From: Ceratopteris richardii | Lineage: Eukaryota > Streptophyta > Polypodiopsida > Polypodiales > Pteridaceae | Direction: 5' to 3' | Length of the DNA stretch: 64,000 nt | Assembly (NCBI GenBank): GCA_020310875.1 | Contig: CM035432.1 | Coordinates: 97,003,012-97,067,011 of the forward strand | Shown: piece after piece, positions 26,591 to 37,424 of the stretch | How the letters are laid out: each line of letters opens with the position of its first letter | Position numbering within the stretch: position 1 is the first letter of the stretch | Made by a program: the position numbers and the translations under genes | The notes under the pieces: generated by a model | Database searches by the model: none | Told to the model about the DNA's origin: nothing | What the model saw: the letters and a program-made list of their open reading frames with translations, nothing else

Positions 26591-27423
26591 CGTGATCGGT
26601 ATTTTTACTCCTTTTCTTTCGCCATTATTTTGACTCGATTCCCTTTTCCTATCTACGTGTTTTGATTGACTGTCTGACCCTAATCTTTCTGTTTTTTTTC
26701 TTTAACTAACCATGATTAGTAGCCGCCTTCAGTGCCGTCGATTCTGTTAATGCATGCACGTCATCATTATACCAGTATATTTCCTACACTATGTGATTAT
26801 TAGGTTTCTTTTCGTATGAATCTTCAAGTATTTCTACTTAATCCTGGTTTTCATGTTGTTTTTTGCTATTGCACTCTTGTGTGTTTGTGCTCCTTGTGCC
26901 ACCTCTACTCTTGCGTGTGTTTGCTCTTGCGTGTTCTGCTTGCGCTTTGGAAGCTCTAGCGCATATCGTTACCTTTCGTGTTGGTCTCACTCCGGATGTG
27001 AGAGTACCTGCGTGCTCGTGGCCTCTTAGCCTTCGCTGAATTTCCTTGGCATTCAGTGGAGTGTCACCCCTTTTGTGCGCAGATCATCTCTGCCATAGCT
27101 GCCACACCTGCCATCGAACAATGCTGGCCACTGGCCTGTTTGAACCCCCCACATTGTTGTTACGCTGAGCACAGTCACTGAGGGATTCCATCTCCCTCAG
27201 GAGGGGTTGGTTGATGGCCCTCTCCTCCCTATGGCGACAATGAAAGAACTTTTCTCCTGGCACTCGTCTAATGAGTTTGCCATTCTATGTCATCCAGAAC
27301 CAGAGCGCACCGTGCTCCAGTTCTTAGTCGCTGCCTTGAACCTGCAAAAATGCACGTACGCATCTTCCGTCCTTTCTACTCGATGATTGATTCTGCATCA
27401 CGATTCTTACCTTTCTTCTTCCG

Positions 27424-28971
27424 GTGATCCAAGCTGAGAAACCACCTCTCAGGAATCCTCTGCTATTACATGAGGAGTTGACACAAATCCTCGAGGATGA
27501 CGATGATGAAGACCTTTTGCATTTCTTCCGATGCAAACGCACGCACCTTAGCCCGTCCCAAAGTCAAGTAAAGGAAACCACCACTGTTCAAGAAGTTGAA
27601 GTATTCCATGATACAGCCACTTCTTTACAGGTAGAATCTGCCCAGTCTTCTCCTAGTAAGCAGCAAGATACAAATATTATTATGGAAGACGTAGCTAAAC
27701 TCTCACAACGGGATGAAACAACACAACCGGATGCTGAGGTTGTGAAGGAGACAATTGAAGACACCAATATCATTGTGTTTCATCCATCTTCTTCACATGT
27801 AGCAGATGATCAAGTGGAAAAGGCAACGCAATCGACCCGTGCCAAAGAGGCAGTGACCGAAGTTGCCACTGTTTTGTCTTCACCTCAAAACAAAATAGGT
27901 ATCGTACTAGTGCCGACAACCCTTCTTCCCCTCCCTCATCCAACCACAATTATTGTTGTTGGCGGTCCTTCGCCCTCCTCACCTCCAACGACAATCCGCG
28001 AAGCTTCACTCAAAATTCCTTCTTCACCCGACTACTCTCCATCCTCATCTCCACATCTCCTATCTTCCCAACCATCGCAGCCTATACCTTCTCTTCCCAC
28101 CCAGGTGATGTTTGTCGAATTGGCATCCATGGGCCAGATGTTAATTCAATTATCTTAGCACTTACCTCTTCAATTGAAGACGGCAACACAAACCATTTGA
28201 CAGGAGTTGCAGAGCAAAGTAGATCTCCTGGAAGCTGACATCGCGCCCTTCCAGGAAGAAATACTCGAGGCAAAAGCCGATAATCACTCTCTGCATGCCC
28301 AAATCCAGCGACTCCAAGAATAGTTGACTGAGAAAGATCTGATTATTGCCAACAAGGACAACGAGATTACAAGATTAAATCAGGAGGTTGCAGATAAGCA
28401 GGATGCCATGACTGCATTAGGCAACGAGCTGCATGCAACAAAGAATAAGTTTAGTATATTAAAGGAAGCTTCTCAGTCGCTTGCTATGAATGTAATAAAC
28501 GCTGAGAAGGAACTCAAGCAGGCTACAGATGAGCTGTTCCACAAAAGTCCTGCTTTGGAAGAGAAGATTGGCCTGAATATCAAATTAAAGAAGGAGATGG
28601 AAGCCATTAAAAAAGAGAGAGAAGATTTTTACAAAACTATGCAGTTTCAATCTCAAGAACTCGAGCACAGAGAAAAGTAGCCAGGAGTTCAGGCTGACAG
28701 GTTATCACGAATTGATGCAGAGATCGCTGAAATAAAGTTGCACCGAAATGTTACTATAGCCAACGAGTTTTACTTACAAGAAACATTTTTGCAGACTCAA
28801 GTGGAGTCCTTAATAAGCCAAGTAATAGCTGCCAGTTTGGTTAGAATTGATGCACAGTTAGTTGAGCCTCAAATTTTGCAAGATATGCTAACTTCTTTAA
28901 AACAAAAGATCACTCGTACGTTTAAATTAGCTCGCTCTATGTATGTACAAGGTATCATAGATGAACCCTGA
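27424..28971 (+). pseudogene. Proline/serine-rich and coiled-coil protein, interrupted
   Basis: One continuous frame of ~515 codons broken by four stops (28156 TAG, then TGA near 28204, TAG near 28321, TAG near 28678). The first part is acidic then Pro/Ser-rich (LPLPHPTTIIVVGGPSPSSP). The remainder is a long coiled coil with words such as EKDLIIANKDNEITRLNQEV and LNIKLKKEMEAIKKEREDF. I do not recognise a specific family. Placed about 0.85 kb after a Gypsy integrase, it may be the extra open frame that some plant Gypsy elements carry near the 3' LTR. Each stop is one C-to-T change from CAG or CGA. Confidence 0.55.
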
Positions 28972-28979
28972 ATTTTGTA

Positions 28980-30300
28980 ATTTTCCTTTTCGGGTTCGAG
29001 TCCACCATGCATGCCAGTGTGAGCCGCCAGAATGTAATATGAAACCCTGAAAAGTGACACACATACCGAAAGGGTGTAGCACTATCGCGAGAATTCACGG
29101 AAAGGAGGTTACAAGCAAGCAAAGAGCTTGAATTTGATCACAAGCCTATGGGTGCACTTAGGGTGCCATACGACTTTGGCTCTTGACTTGAGATTCAACA
29201 CACATACATGATAGGTTTTGTACATATGAATCAATTCCAATGCTATTTCATTTAGCACCTCTTGGTACCATTGCGATGAACGTGACCCAAATTGATTGAA
29301 GTCATATGGTGAGGCCTAGATTCAATGGTCGTCTCCTCTTTGCTCATCATTTCTCTCCTTTCACTCATTCTTACTTTCTCACACTCTCACTCTCTCTGAG
29401 TTTGAGTTTGGTAATATACATATCCATCTTTTCGTGACTTCATCGTGAACATTTCATGATTGAATGTTGGCAGTTAAGCATATATCGTAGTTTTCTTTTA
29501 TTGCAATTTACAAATCTTTTGCACATAGGGGTAGATAACGTTGGTTGACGTTGGCTTTCTCAAATCCTAGAATAGAGATGTCTACACGATATTATCATAT
29601 CCATAAGCGCAATGCTGTTGTTGATGTAACATATAAACTCTTATAAAAAACCAGCAATTCTTATTACCATCAAGTATTTATTTATTTACTTACTATCTTA
29701 AAGGAATTTCCGTGCCGTCATCGCAATCAACAATCTTTTCAAAACATTTTCATTATCACTTTTATTCTAAATAATTGCAATCAACAGACTTCTATGACTA
29801 ATTAACTTCTGTGCAATCATCAGTTTAATTATATATAACTTTACGATCTCAAGCATCTATCCTAAAATACTGAGTTTGCCTTCTCATCTCTAAGATTTGT
29901 TTTTATATTCGTCAATGAATTCTGTTTGTCAGGTATGAATAGAGTTTCATTCTTCAATTACTGCACATACTTTGAATTTTGCAGAGAACATCAGACTTAA
30001 AACAAAATCGTTCACTCAGAAAATCTTGGCAATTAATATCACAAAACTTTCTCAAACATCGTATGATACCGTCTCCAATTGCACATTCGTTATATCGATG
30101 GAAATCATACAAAAGAAACCATGGCTGGTAGGAATAGAACTTACTCCGAATTTAATCTTTCCAACGCAAAATTGTATAACCTTCAGTCACTTTTGGCGCA
30201 AAAGAATAGCGATTATTTCAGACATCATAATTCCATTGAAATTGCACAGCTATTTCCAAAGCATTTAATTGATTACACTCCACACGTGTGTCGTTCTAGA
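28980..30300. other. Non-coding interval
   Basis: No conserved protein or RNA seen. A possible LTR start lies at about 29033 (TGTAATATGAAACCC), but no partner was found. Confidence 0.45.
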
Positions 30301-30304
30301 CTTT

Positions 30305-30510
30305 GTCATAATAGAATTGATCGAGCAACAGGGATCTTTTCAGAGAGTGCGCAAACATAACAGTAAAACCGTCATAATAGAATTGATCGAGCAGCAAGGA
30401 TCTTTTCAGACAGTGCACAAACATAACAGTAAAACTGTCATAATAGAATTGATCGAGCAGCAAGGATCTTTTTAGACAGTGCGCAAGCATAAACCAACAG
30501 TAAAACGATA
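30305..30510. repeat. 66-bp tandem repeat, three units
   Basis: Units start at 30305, 30371 and 30437 with the word GTCATAATAGAATTGATCGA. The period is a multiple of three, so frames on both strands stay open; I regard them as by-products. Confidence 0.9.
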
Positions 30511-32389
30511 ACAAGTAGAGTTATGAATGAAAATTTATTTGCGCAGAAATCGTTGGAGGTTATTTGTTTCATCAAATCAATGATGGCATACTTGAAATCA
30601 AACGCACGAATGAATGACTGTCACAACATGGGCCTTCACACAATTAACCTTAAATTGAACATAAAAGAAACACGTCATAAGAATGTCTCACCGGTCAGAT
30701 TCCTAAGGTATATGATAGTTTATTCGTCATTCTGAAACAGCTGTCCAAGTTGGGGTCATCAGCAATCCACAGATATCAGATCAAGCTCAGATGATCCTCA
30801 AATTCTCTTGATGCTCCTGGATCTTCAGCACGTTGACGAAAACCCCTCAGTCGGGGACTGACAGAGGTTTTCTCTTTCTTCTTCGCGTGCACTCCTTCAG
30901 ATCATTGACGTCGTAAGCTTCTTAGCGGTGACCAGCATGGTGATGATGATGAGCAGAAAAATAGGGAGAGCTGAGGCTTCCTAAAATTTCCCCTAAAATC
31001 GGATGCGAGATCCCCCCCCCTTTATGAACAATCACCTCTTCCTCTGCAAAAAAGTAATGAAGTCATCTCTCTGATCTCTTCACTCCTCTCTGCGCCTCCT
31101 GAATATGACAGACCAGATGCAGCTTCGTCCCCTCACCTCTGTTCATGGCGAACAAGACCCATCTATCTTCTCCCCCAAAATGAAAAAAAAAAAACCGACT
31201 TTCTTTTAGTCTTTTCCTAACATATCAATCTTCTCCCGATCTCTTTTTTTGCCGCTTTCCTTCCTCTTTTCTTTCTTAAACGGCCACCTACCAAATATGC
31301 TAAAAAAAGAAAAAAACAACGCAGCTTTTCTCTTTCTTAAATGTACGCATATTTACACGAATAGATAATTCAACTTCACGCACATATTTCCCATGCAAAT
31401 GTATATACAAAACATGCTCACGATAATGCCTCACAATAATGCGTTCATGGAATAGTAAATATGTACTTGAAATACATGTAATCGCAGTTCCACAAACTTA
31501 TATGTACAAATATAACATTGTTGAAAATATACATACACCTCAACACATGCATCATCATGCATTCAAATACATGTAAAGCATTTTGTTTGTAGATATGAAC
31601 ATATGAGATTGTATATACGCTCATTCTCATGATGCATTCACATGGATGCAGAATAGAAATTTGGTAAGCATATGCTCAGATATACATACATATAAATATC
31701 GTGGTGCACACAAAAGGTATATATATGAGATGCAATCTAGGAAACAACCGTCCCCAACAATAATACGTGATGAAAGCAATATGTGAGGGATTAAAATCAC
31801 CCATCTCAATCGATTGATGCTTTCATACTTTACCTGCATGATTGACGTGCTTATTGAATTCAATCAAGCTATGATTACCTTCCATTGAACTTTTTAATTG
31901 CATTTAATTGGATTGTGGCTTGGTTTTTTTGTCTCGACCAGAGTGCATTAGTTGTAACCTTTCATTAATAAAGGAATCGTACGTGAAACAAAGGGTAAGT
32001 GTCACCGGACTATGAGTATGGACGAAGGCCTGAAGTGGATTGAAATGTATATTCTTCATATTCTGAGCACTATTATCTATCCTTCTGCTAATTAAGTTTG
32101 GTGACTAATTAAGTTGTTGATGAAGTATTAAGTGATCAACACTGCGGTGAATTGACGAAGTGCACATAGGCATATTACTGTAAATATCCTTGTACTACAC
32201 GGTTAAGTATTGTGTATTGAAGAATGTGGTGATATGCAGACAGATAGTAGTTGTGGGTTAATCATGTTAAGTCTAGGAAGTAGTATATGCGAAATCTATA
32301 GATTTGGGAAAATACAACAGTGCCTCGGTTTTACAGACCCCTAACCATCCCAAGAACCCAGATTGCTAATAGGTTAAACAATAAAGTTT
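30511..32389. other. Non-coding interval
   Basis: AT-rich with a pyrimidine-rich stretch (30960-31280). An imperfect hairpin lies at about 30838-30873. No gene recognised. Confidence 0.5.
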
Positions 32390-33058
32390 AACAATATCAA
32401 CCTCAAGCATAATGAAAAATTGATGTTCCAACAGCTTCCCCAGACCTAAAGTATGCTTTAGTCTTCATTGTCTGATAGGTTGAATACCTACCATAGCTTT
32501 GAATATACAAAAGTTTATCCCATCAAGTGCCTTTTTCATCATGTCTACTATTTGCTTCTCAATAGGAACAAATGAAATGTCAATTTCCTTTGCCATACAC
32601 TTCTCTCTTACAAAGTGGAAATGGACTTCTATGTGCTTTATCCTTGGATGAAAAATTAAATTTGTAGCCAAATGCATGGAACTTATATTATCTCCAAGTA
32701 AGTGAGGTTTGGAACTTACAAGTCCAAAATCTCAGTACAACTCCTTGAGCCATATTACTTCTTGAGTTGCAATAGTTAGACCTCTATATTCTGATTCACT
32801 TGAAGATAAAGCAATTGTTCTTTGCTTCTTGGAACTCAATGACACCAATTTTGAACCTACAAATGCTAAGTATCCAGAGGTACTTATTCTATCATCCTTT
32901 GATCCTATCCTATCTGCATCTGAATAGATTTTAATATCCAAATGTGAAGAGTAAGGATAGTAGATGCCTTCATTAAGTGTCCCTTTGACGTACTTGAGTA
33001 CTCTCTTTGCAGCATCCATGTGTGGCCTTCTAGGTGAGTGCATGAACTGAATAAGCAC
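32390..33058 (-). mobile_element. Copia C3, 3' part (RNase H and LTR remnant)
   Basis: The remnant of a 3' LTR (about 32390-32431, ending TGTTCCAACA on the plus strand) precedes a minus-strand RNase H. The rest of this Copia continues at 45988 and at 58651 after two later insertions. Comparison with Copia D at 61757-61815 shows the sequence was once continuous. Confidence 0.82.
32465..33058 (-). pseudogene. Copia C3 RNase H segment
   Basis: Minus-strand words: FMHSPRRPHMDAAKRVLKYV, the transition from RT to RNase H, then SGYLAFVGSKLVSLSSKKQR, SSSESEYRGL and HIEVHFHFVREKCMAKEIDI. It removes RNA from the RNA/DNA hybrid in an active element. It is broken at 33058 by the DNA transposon; the RT half resumes at 45988. 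A stop and frameshift lie near 32700. Confidence 0.85.
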
Positions 33059-33090
33059 CATTAGGGCGAAAAACGGCCGAAAAGGGGCTG
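33059..33090. repeat. Left terminal inverted repeat
   Basis: Begins CATTAGGGCGAAAAACGGCC. Its reverse complement is found at 45956-45987 with a few mismatches after position 20. A weaker echo (GATTAA...TTGACAAAT) continues inside for about 40 bp. Confidence 0.92.
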
Positions 33091-33133
33091 TTTGCTAATG
33101 AGAGATTAAGGAAATTGACAAATAGCGTCTTTC

Positions 33134-33442
33134 CACGTGTACAAGAATATAACATTGTTGTCTCTTTTAACCGTATGGAGAATTTCTTTTTTTAATACAA
33201 TTTTCTTTCAAAGCGCCGCTAAAGTGATGAAGAGTCTCGTATTCAGTGTACAATTTTTCGGTTTGATGCAAAAAAAGATACTTTTGCACACTACACAAAG
33301 CATATTCTCGAATTTCCAAGAAGGAATTGATTTTTGAAGATACGAAATATTTTTGGGTTCACAAAATGTCATGATCATTCAACGACAGGGTTAACATGAA
33401 ATCAAAAGTTTCCACGTGTACAAAGCCTTTTTTTCTATAAAT
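33134..33442 (+). promoter_or_regulatory. Promoter of the BAH-like gene
   Basis: Two copies of CCACGTGTACAA (from 33133 and 33412) contain the G-box core CACGTG. A TATA box, CTATAAATAC, starts at 33435, about 60 bp before the ATG at 33504. Confidence 0.6.
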
Positions 33443-33503
33443 ACTGCCAAAATTTGTGAACGTCGGTTTCTCGCTTTGAACATTCTTCTTCTCTTAAGTT
33501 CAA

Positions 33504-34746
33504 ATGGCTTCTTCTTCTCGTTGTCCTTCCAATCGCGTAACTTCATGTGAGGTTTACAACAGAAGAGAGGATTCTTTGTGGAAACCTCTTTCCGTGAAAG
33601 TAAATGACTGGGTTACTATGCTTCCTAGCTGTAGAGGTGCCCATAAAGTCAAGCGTGCCAAAAGAGACAACACAAGAAACCATTGGAAGGGACGTATTCT
33701 CAGTTTCAAATTGAAGAGATGCGGTTGGTTTGCACGAGTACAACATGTGTACACCGCTAAGGATCTTGTTCTAGAAAATCATCTGCAATTCCCTTCGTAC
33801 TGTAAGTGAAGTTTGACAATGCTCTTCTATCATTCCAGTTGATTTTGTATAATGAAACATATGTTTTTGTACTGCAGATATCTTTCCTTCCAATATTGTG
33901 GAATGGCAACCTGTTGAATGTTTAACAGGAACATTCAGAGTTCTTCATAAGGAATATGCAGAACTCATGTATGCAGAGAAATCTGTTCAATTCTTCAATA
34001 GCATAGAGTTATTTGTCCATTATGTTGATTATCAAGTGCCGTCAGGGAGGAGTTCTTATGGAATTCTTGTACACGTACCTAGTCCTTGCATCTCTTCATT
34101 AGATTGGGATGCTCCTGATCATTTAACAGTTTCAAGTTTTCTCTGCAAAATTAAATTTGACATCCAAAAGGCAATGTCAGCAGGCCGAATTTCGAGAAGG
34201 ATAAAGATTCAATGGTTTTTGCCTATTCATGTCTTTGTAGCATGCTTTAAAAACATGTTATTACAGAAAACAAAAACAATGTGGTTGAATAGGAGAGTCC
34301 CTATTTCAGAGATTGATGATGTTTTAGGTAGGGAATGGGATAGCAAAGAAGTTCAAAAGCTAGGTGACATTATTTTATGTAAAGTTACTCCCAATTCTCT
34401 TTCAATCTCATATCAGATATGTCGACAATCTCTGGTTCTAGGATATGACTATAGAAGGTGGAAAAAAAAGCTTGAACTTTGGATAGCCTTGGACTCAGAG
34501 GAGAGCTGTCCAGAATTTGAGTTAGAAGTATTGATTCATCCAGATTTTCAATCAAGGAAAATAATTGTCACTGCAAATTGGAATCTCAGAAATGTAAGGG
34601 AGCTTCTAGAATACCTTGATGAGGTATCATCTCAATGTAGATTCTCAATTGATGATGCAATAGTTAACATTAGATCAGAGAAATCATTATCTTGCATAAG
34701 CTGCCTGCCACCAAGGGTGATTAAGTTCCAACCTTTAAGATTGTAA
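33504..34746 (+). CDS. BAH-domain-like protein of the DNA transposon, two exons
   Basis: Exon 1 is 33504-33801 and exon 2 is 33878-34746; the intron starts GTAAGT and ends CTGCAG, and the join is in frame, giving 388 residues. The N-terminal ~140 residues look like a BAH domain: VKVNDWVTML, WKGRILSFKLKRCGWFARVQ, KDLVLENHLQF and, after the splice, ECLTGTFRVLHKEYAEL, which match the order of strands in BAH modules. BAH domains bind modified nucleosome tails or partner chromatin proteins. The C-terminal 240 residues are unrecognised. No signal peptide or membrane segment is seen. The frame has no lesions. The family call comes from pattern memory only; a beta-rich domain of another kind is possible. 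Confidence 0.6.
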
Positions 34747-34810
34747 CAAGTTAACCCTGCCACCAAGGGTGATTAAGTTCCAACCTTTAAGATTGTAACA
34801 AGTTAACCCT
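34690..34810. repeat. 53-bp tandem duplication at the stop codon of the BAH-like gene
   Basis: The phrase TGCCACCAAGGGTGATTAAG through AACAAGTTAACCC occurs twice in succession, so the last codons and stop are copied into the 3' UTR. Confidence 0.9.
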
Positions 34811-35158
34811 GACATTCTTACATAATGTATCTTCATCTAATAGAAGCTTCTATTGATACTTCCATTGAATTTTCTTGGCAGGATGGTTACAAACAATGTG
34901 TGTTAAATTATTAATTTTAAATGTCTTAGATATTTTTTAGGTCCTTAATTTCATATTTCCATTGATTTTTTTTTGCAGGAGTGAATTGATGACTAAGAAA
35001 TAATTATACAGGAACTTGCATAAGTTAATTCTAGATGAAGAAGAGATCTAGAATTGAATATCTAATTTCAATTTAATAATTATAGTCTATCAAAGGTGCA
35101 CACTAGTCTCAACTAAATAATTTGATTCTATCCAACTTTTCTGTCCTCAAGTAATGCA

Positions 35159-35845
35159 AGAGAAATTATCATGGTACACATAACAAGTAATATAAGAGAG
35201 TGTGGAGAACTTGGTGCAAATTCCAATCCAAGGTTTGGTATTTCAATATTAGAAGAGCATGTCTTAAGGCATAAAGCAGAGGAGACGAGATAAGTGAAGA
35301 CGACCGATGCAAGCGACTAGTGCAATCTGAAATTGTCGGATGGCCCTTATCGCTTACATCGGTCGTGTTAGCAAACTACCGCGAGAGAAATTATCATGGT
35401 ACAAACTCAAACTACCAAGTAATATAAGAGAGTGTGGAGAACTTGGTGCAAATTCCAATCCAAGGTTTGGTATTTCAATATTAGAAGAGCATGTCTTAAG
35501 GCATAAAGCAGAGGAGACGAGATAAGTGAAGACGACCGATGCAAGCGACTAGTGCAATCTGAAATTGTCGGATGGCCCTTATCGCTTACATCGGTCGTGT
35601 TAGCAAACTACCGCGAGAGAAATTATCATGGTACAAATGCAAACTACCAAGTAATATAAGAGAGAGTGGAGAACTTGGTGCAAATTCCAATCCAAGGTTT
35701 GGTATTTCAATATTAGAAGAGCATGTCTTAAGGCATAAAGCAGAGGAGACGAGATAAGTGAAGACGACCGATGCAAGCGACTAGTGCAATCTGAAATTGT
35801 CGGATGGCCCTTTTTGCTTACATCGATCGTGTTAGCAAACTACCG
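35159..35845. repeat. 232-bp tandem array with hairpins H1-H3
   Basis: Almost three units: the word AAGTAATATAAGAGAG recurs at 35185, 35417 and 35649. Each unit holds one hairpin (about 35299-35369, 35532-35600, 35763-35831). The 61-codon frames at 35340-35525 and 35572-35757 run through hairpins and are not credible genes. The array lies downstream of the BAH-like gene. Confidence 0.93.
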
Positions 35846-35925
35846 CGGGAGACTTCAAGAAGTGACCTTGCGTAAAGATTTGACTCACAAGTATAAAAAC
35901 TAGCAACAGCGATGAAATGGATAAT

Positions 35926-35993
35926 ACGACCGATGCAAGCGATAGGGGCAATCCAAGATTCTCCGATTCCCCGTATCGCTTGTATCGGTCGTG
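35926..35993. repeat. Hairpin H4
   Basis: Single copy outside the array. Arms ACGACCGATGCAAGCGATA and TATCGCTTGTATCGGTCGT; the inner GGGG and AATC pair with GATT and CCCC, each with a one-base offset. Confidence 0.9.
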
Positions 35994-36268
35994 TCCACTT
36001 AATTCTTTATGTCCTTCTGTAACTTCTCGAATTTAAACACTTTCCAACAAGAATGAAGTAAAAAACCCACAATGCATTCATAATTGTGACATTAATAAAC
36101 TTAATTGGACCATCCAATGAACTTTTGTCAAACTCTCAAGAGGTTCAATACAACTGTGACCATCTTCCAGATGAAGATTGGCATAACTACATACAATTTG
36201 TTAAAAAATAAATCTTCCAACCTTGGTTGGCTTTACAATTGATTTCAATCTAAGACTCAAAAATTGAT

Positions 36269-37424
36269 TTAACCCTTTCTATCCTTTTTAGAGCCTTGCT
36301 TTCTCTGTTGCTTCTGTCCCTTTTTGGAGCTTTCAGCTTGACTCTTTATGTTGTTCCCATGCTTTAGTGGTGAGTGAAGAGGAAGCCCTTTCTTTTTATC
36401 TTCAGACTGTTTTTTATCAGGTGGAGGGGGTGGAGGTGAGTCTGGATCATATGGGCAGATTGCATGTTTCATGATACTATTTATTGCTCTCTCTTTGATC
36501 AAGATGATCCATGCTTCCGGGTAGTCTGATAAATTCAATTCAGGTTTGTGGAACCTTCTTTCCAAGAATCTTACAGCATTTGCAATCACTCTCCAGCCAC
36601 ATGATGTTGAGTCTCTTTGCAATGGCACATGAATTTGGCTGTATCCAAATTGCTTTTGTTCATTCATTTTAGCTATTCCTGGAAAGTTCTGATCAATATG
36701 CATCTTGAGAAGCTTTGCAGCACTGCATTGTAAAGTGAAAATCAAAACGGAGCATGGCTTTAAAATAGAGAACAACAAAATGTATAGTAACTTACACTTT
36801 GCAATTCCCATGATGTGATGGAAGAGAATTGAGGAAAAGAGCTTGATATGCATTGAAGTCCACAATAATCAAACTCCAATGGCCCCTGTCAATGAGTTGC
36901 ATGTAAATATACTTTCTTAAATGAAACAAATATGTTTCCAAAATGAAGATGAATACTTACTTTTCAATATATGGGTAAATAACACATTCTACTTCTTCTG
37001 TAAAACCCCGTAGAAAGGACTTGGCATGTCCATGTTTATGCAAAAAACACTGTGTCACCAGAGGATCTAAAATAAATACTTTTCTTTGAACCGCTTCCTC
37101 ACATTGTTGAAGAAGAACCCTACAAATCAAGAAATAAAAATGCAGTTAAGGAACTAGAAAATTATGCAAAACAAAAGCATTTTAAGGCCTCTAGATATAC
37201 CTGAGTGAAATGTTGACCACACTATCTGATATTTCAAGATGAAGCTCCCTCAACATTTTGTTATCTTCAGGTCTAATGTCAAGAAACAATTCACTTTGCC
37301 ATGGCATTGCAACATTAACTATAACCTGCCCATCTCCTTTCTTGAGGAGCTCTTTATTTGCTTTCTGTAACTTTTGAATCTAGGTTAAGATGGCACTTTC
37401 CTCTGTAATTATCCCTGCTTTTTC
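36269..37424 (-). CDS. Ulp1/SENP-like (C48) cysteine protease part, four exons
   Basis: Exons, in coding order: to 37201, 37119-36961, 36885-36796, 36722-36269; all introns GT-AG and all joins in frame. The first exon has a heptad-like stretch (IQKLQKANKELLKK). Catalytic residues are in place: His in GHWSLIIVDFN followed by the Asp, Gln in PLQRDSTSCGW and the Cys of SCG. The C-terminus is basic with a proline run (about PPPPPPDKK) and could act as a nuclear signal. Ulp1 proteases cut SUMO or related tags from proteins; plant transposons are known to carry such domains. Only the TAG at 37380-37382 lies in this part. Confidence 0.85.

Noticed and set aside
30296..30514. 72-codon minus-strand frame
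   Set aside because: Translation of the 66-bp tandem repeat with no recognisable domain.
30838..30873. Imperfect GAAAACC...GGTTTTC hairpin
   Set aside because: Single copy with mismatches and no associated gene; could be chance.
35340..35757. Two 61-codon frames starting MALIAYIGRVSKLPREKLSW
   Set aside because: They are produced by the 232-bp tandem array and run through the hairpin; no domain and no independent promoter.
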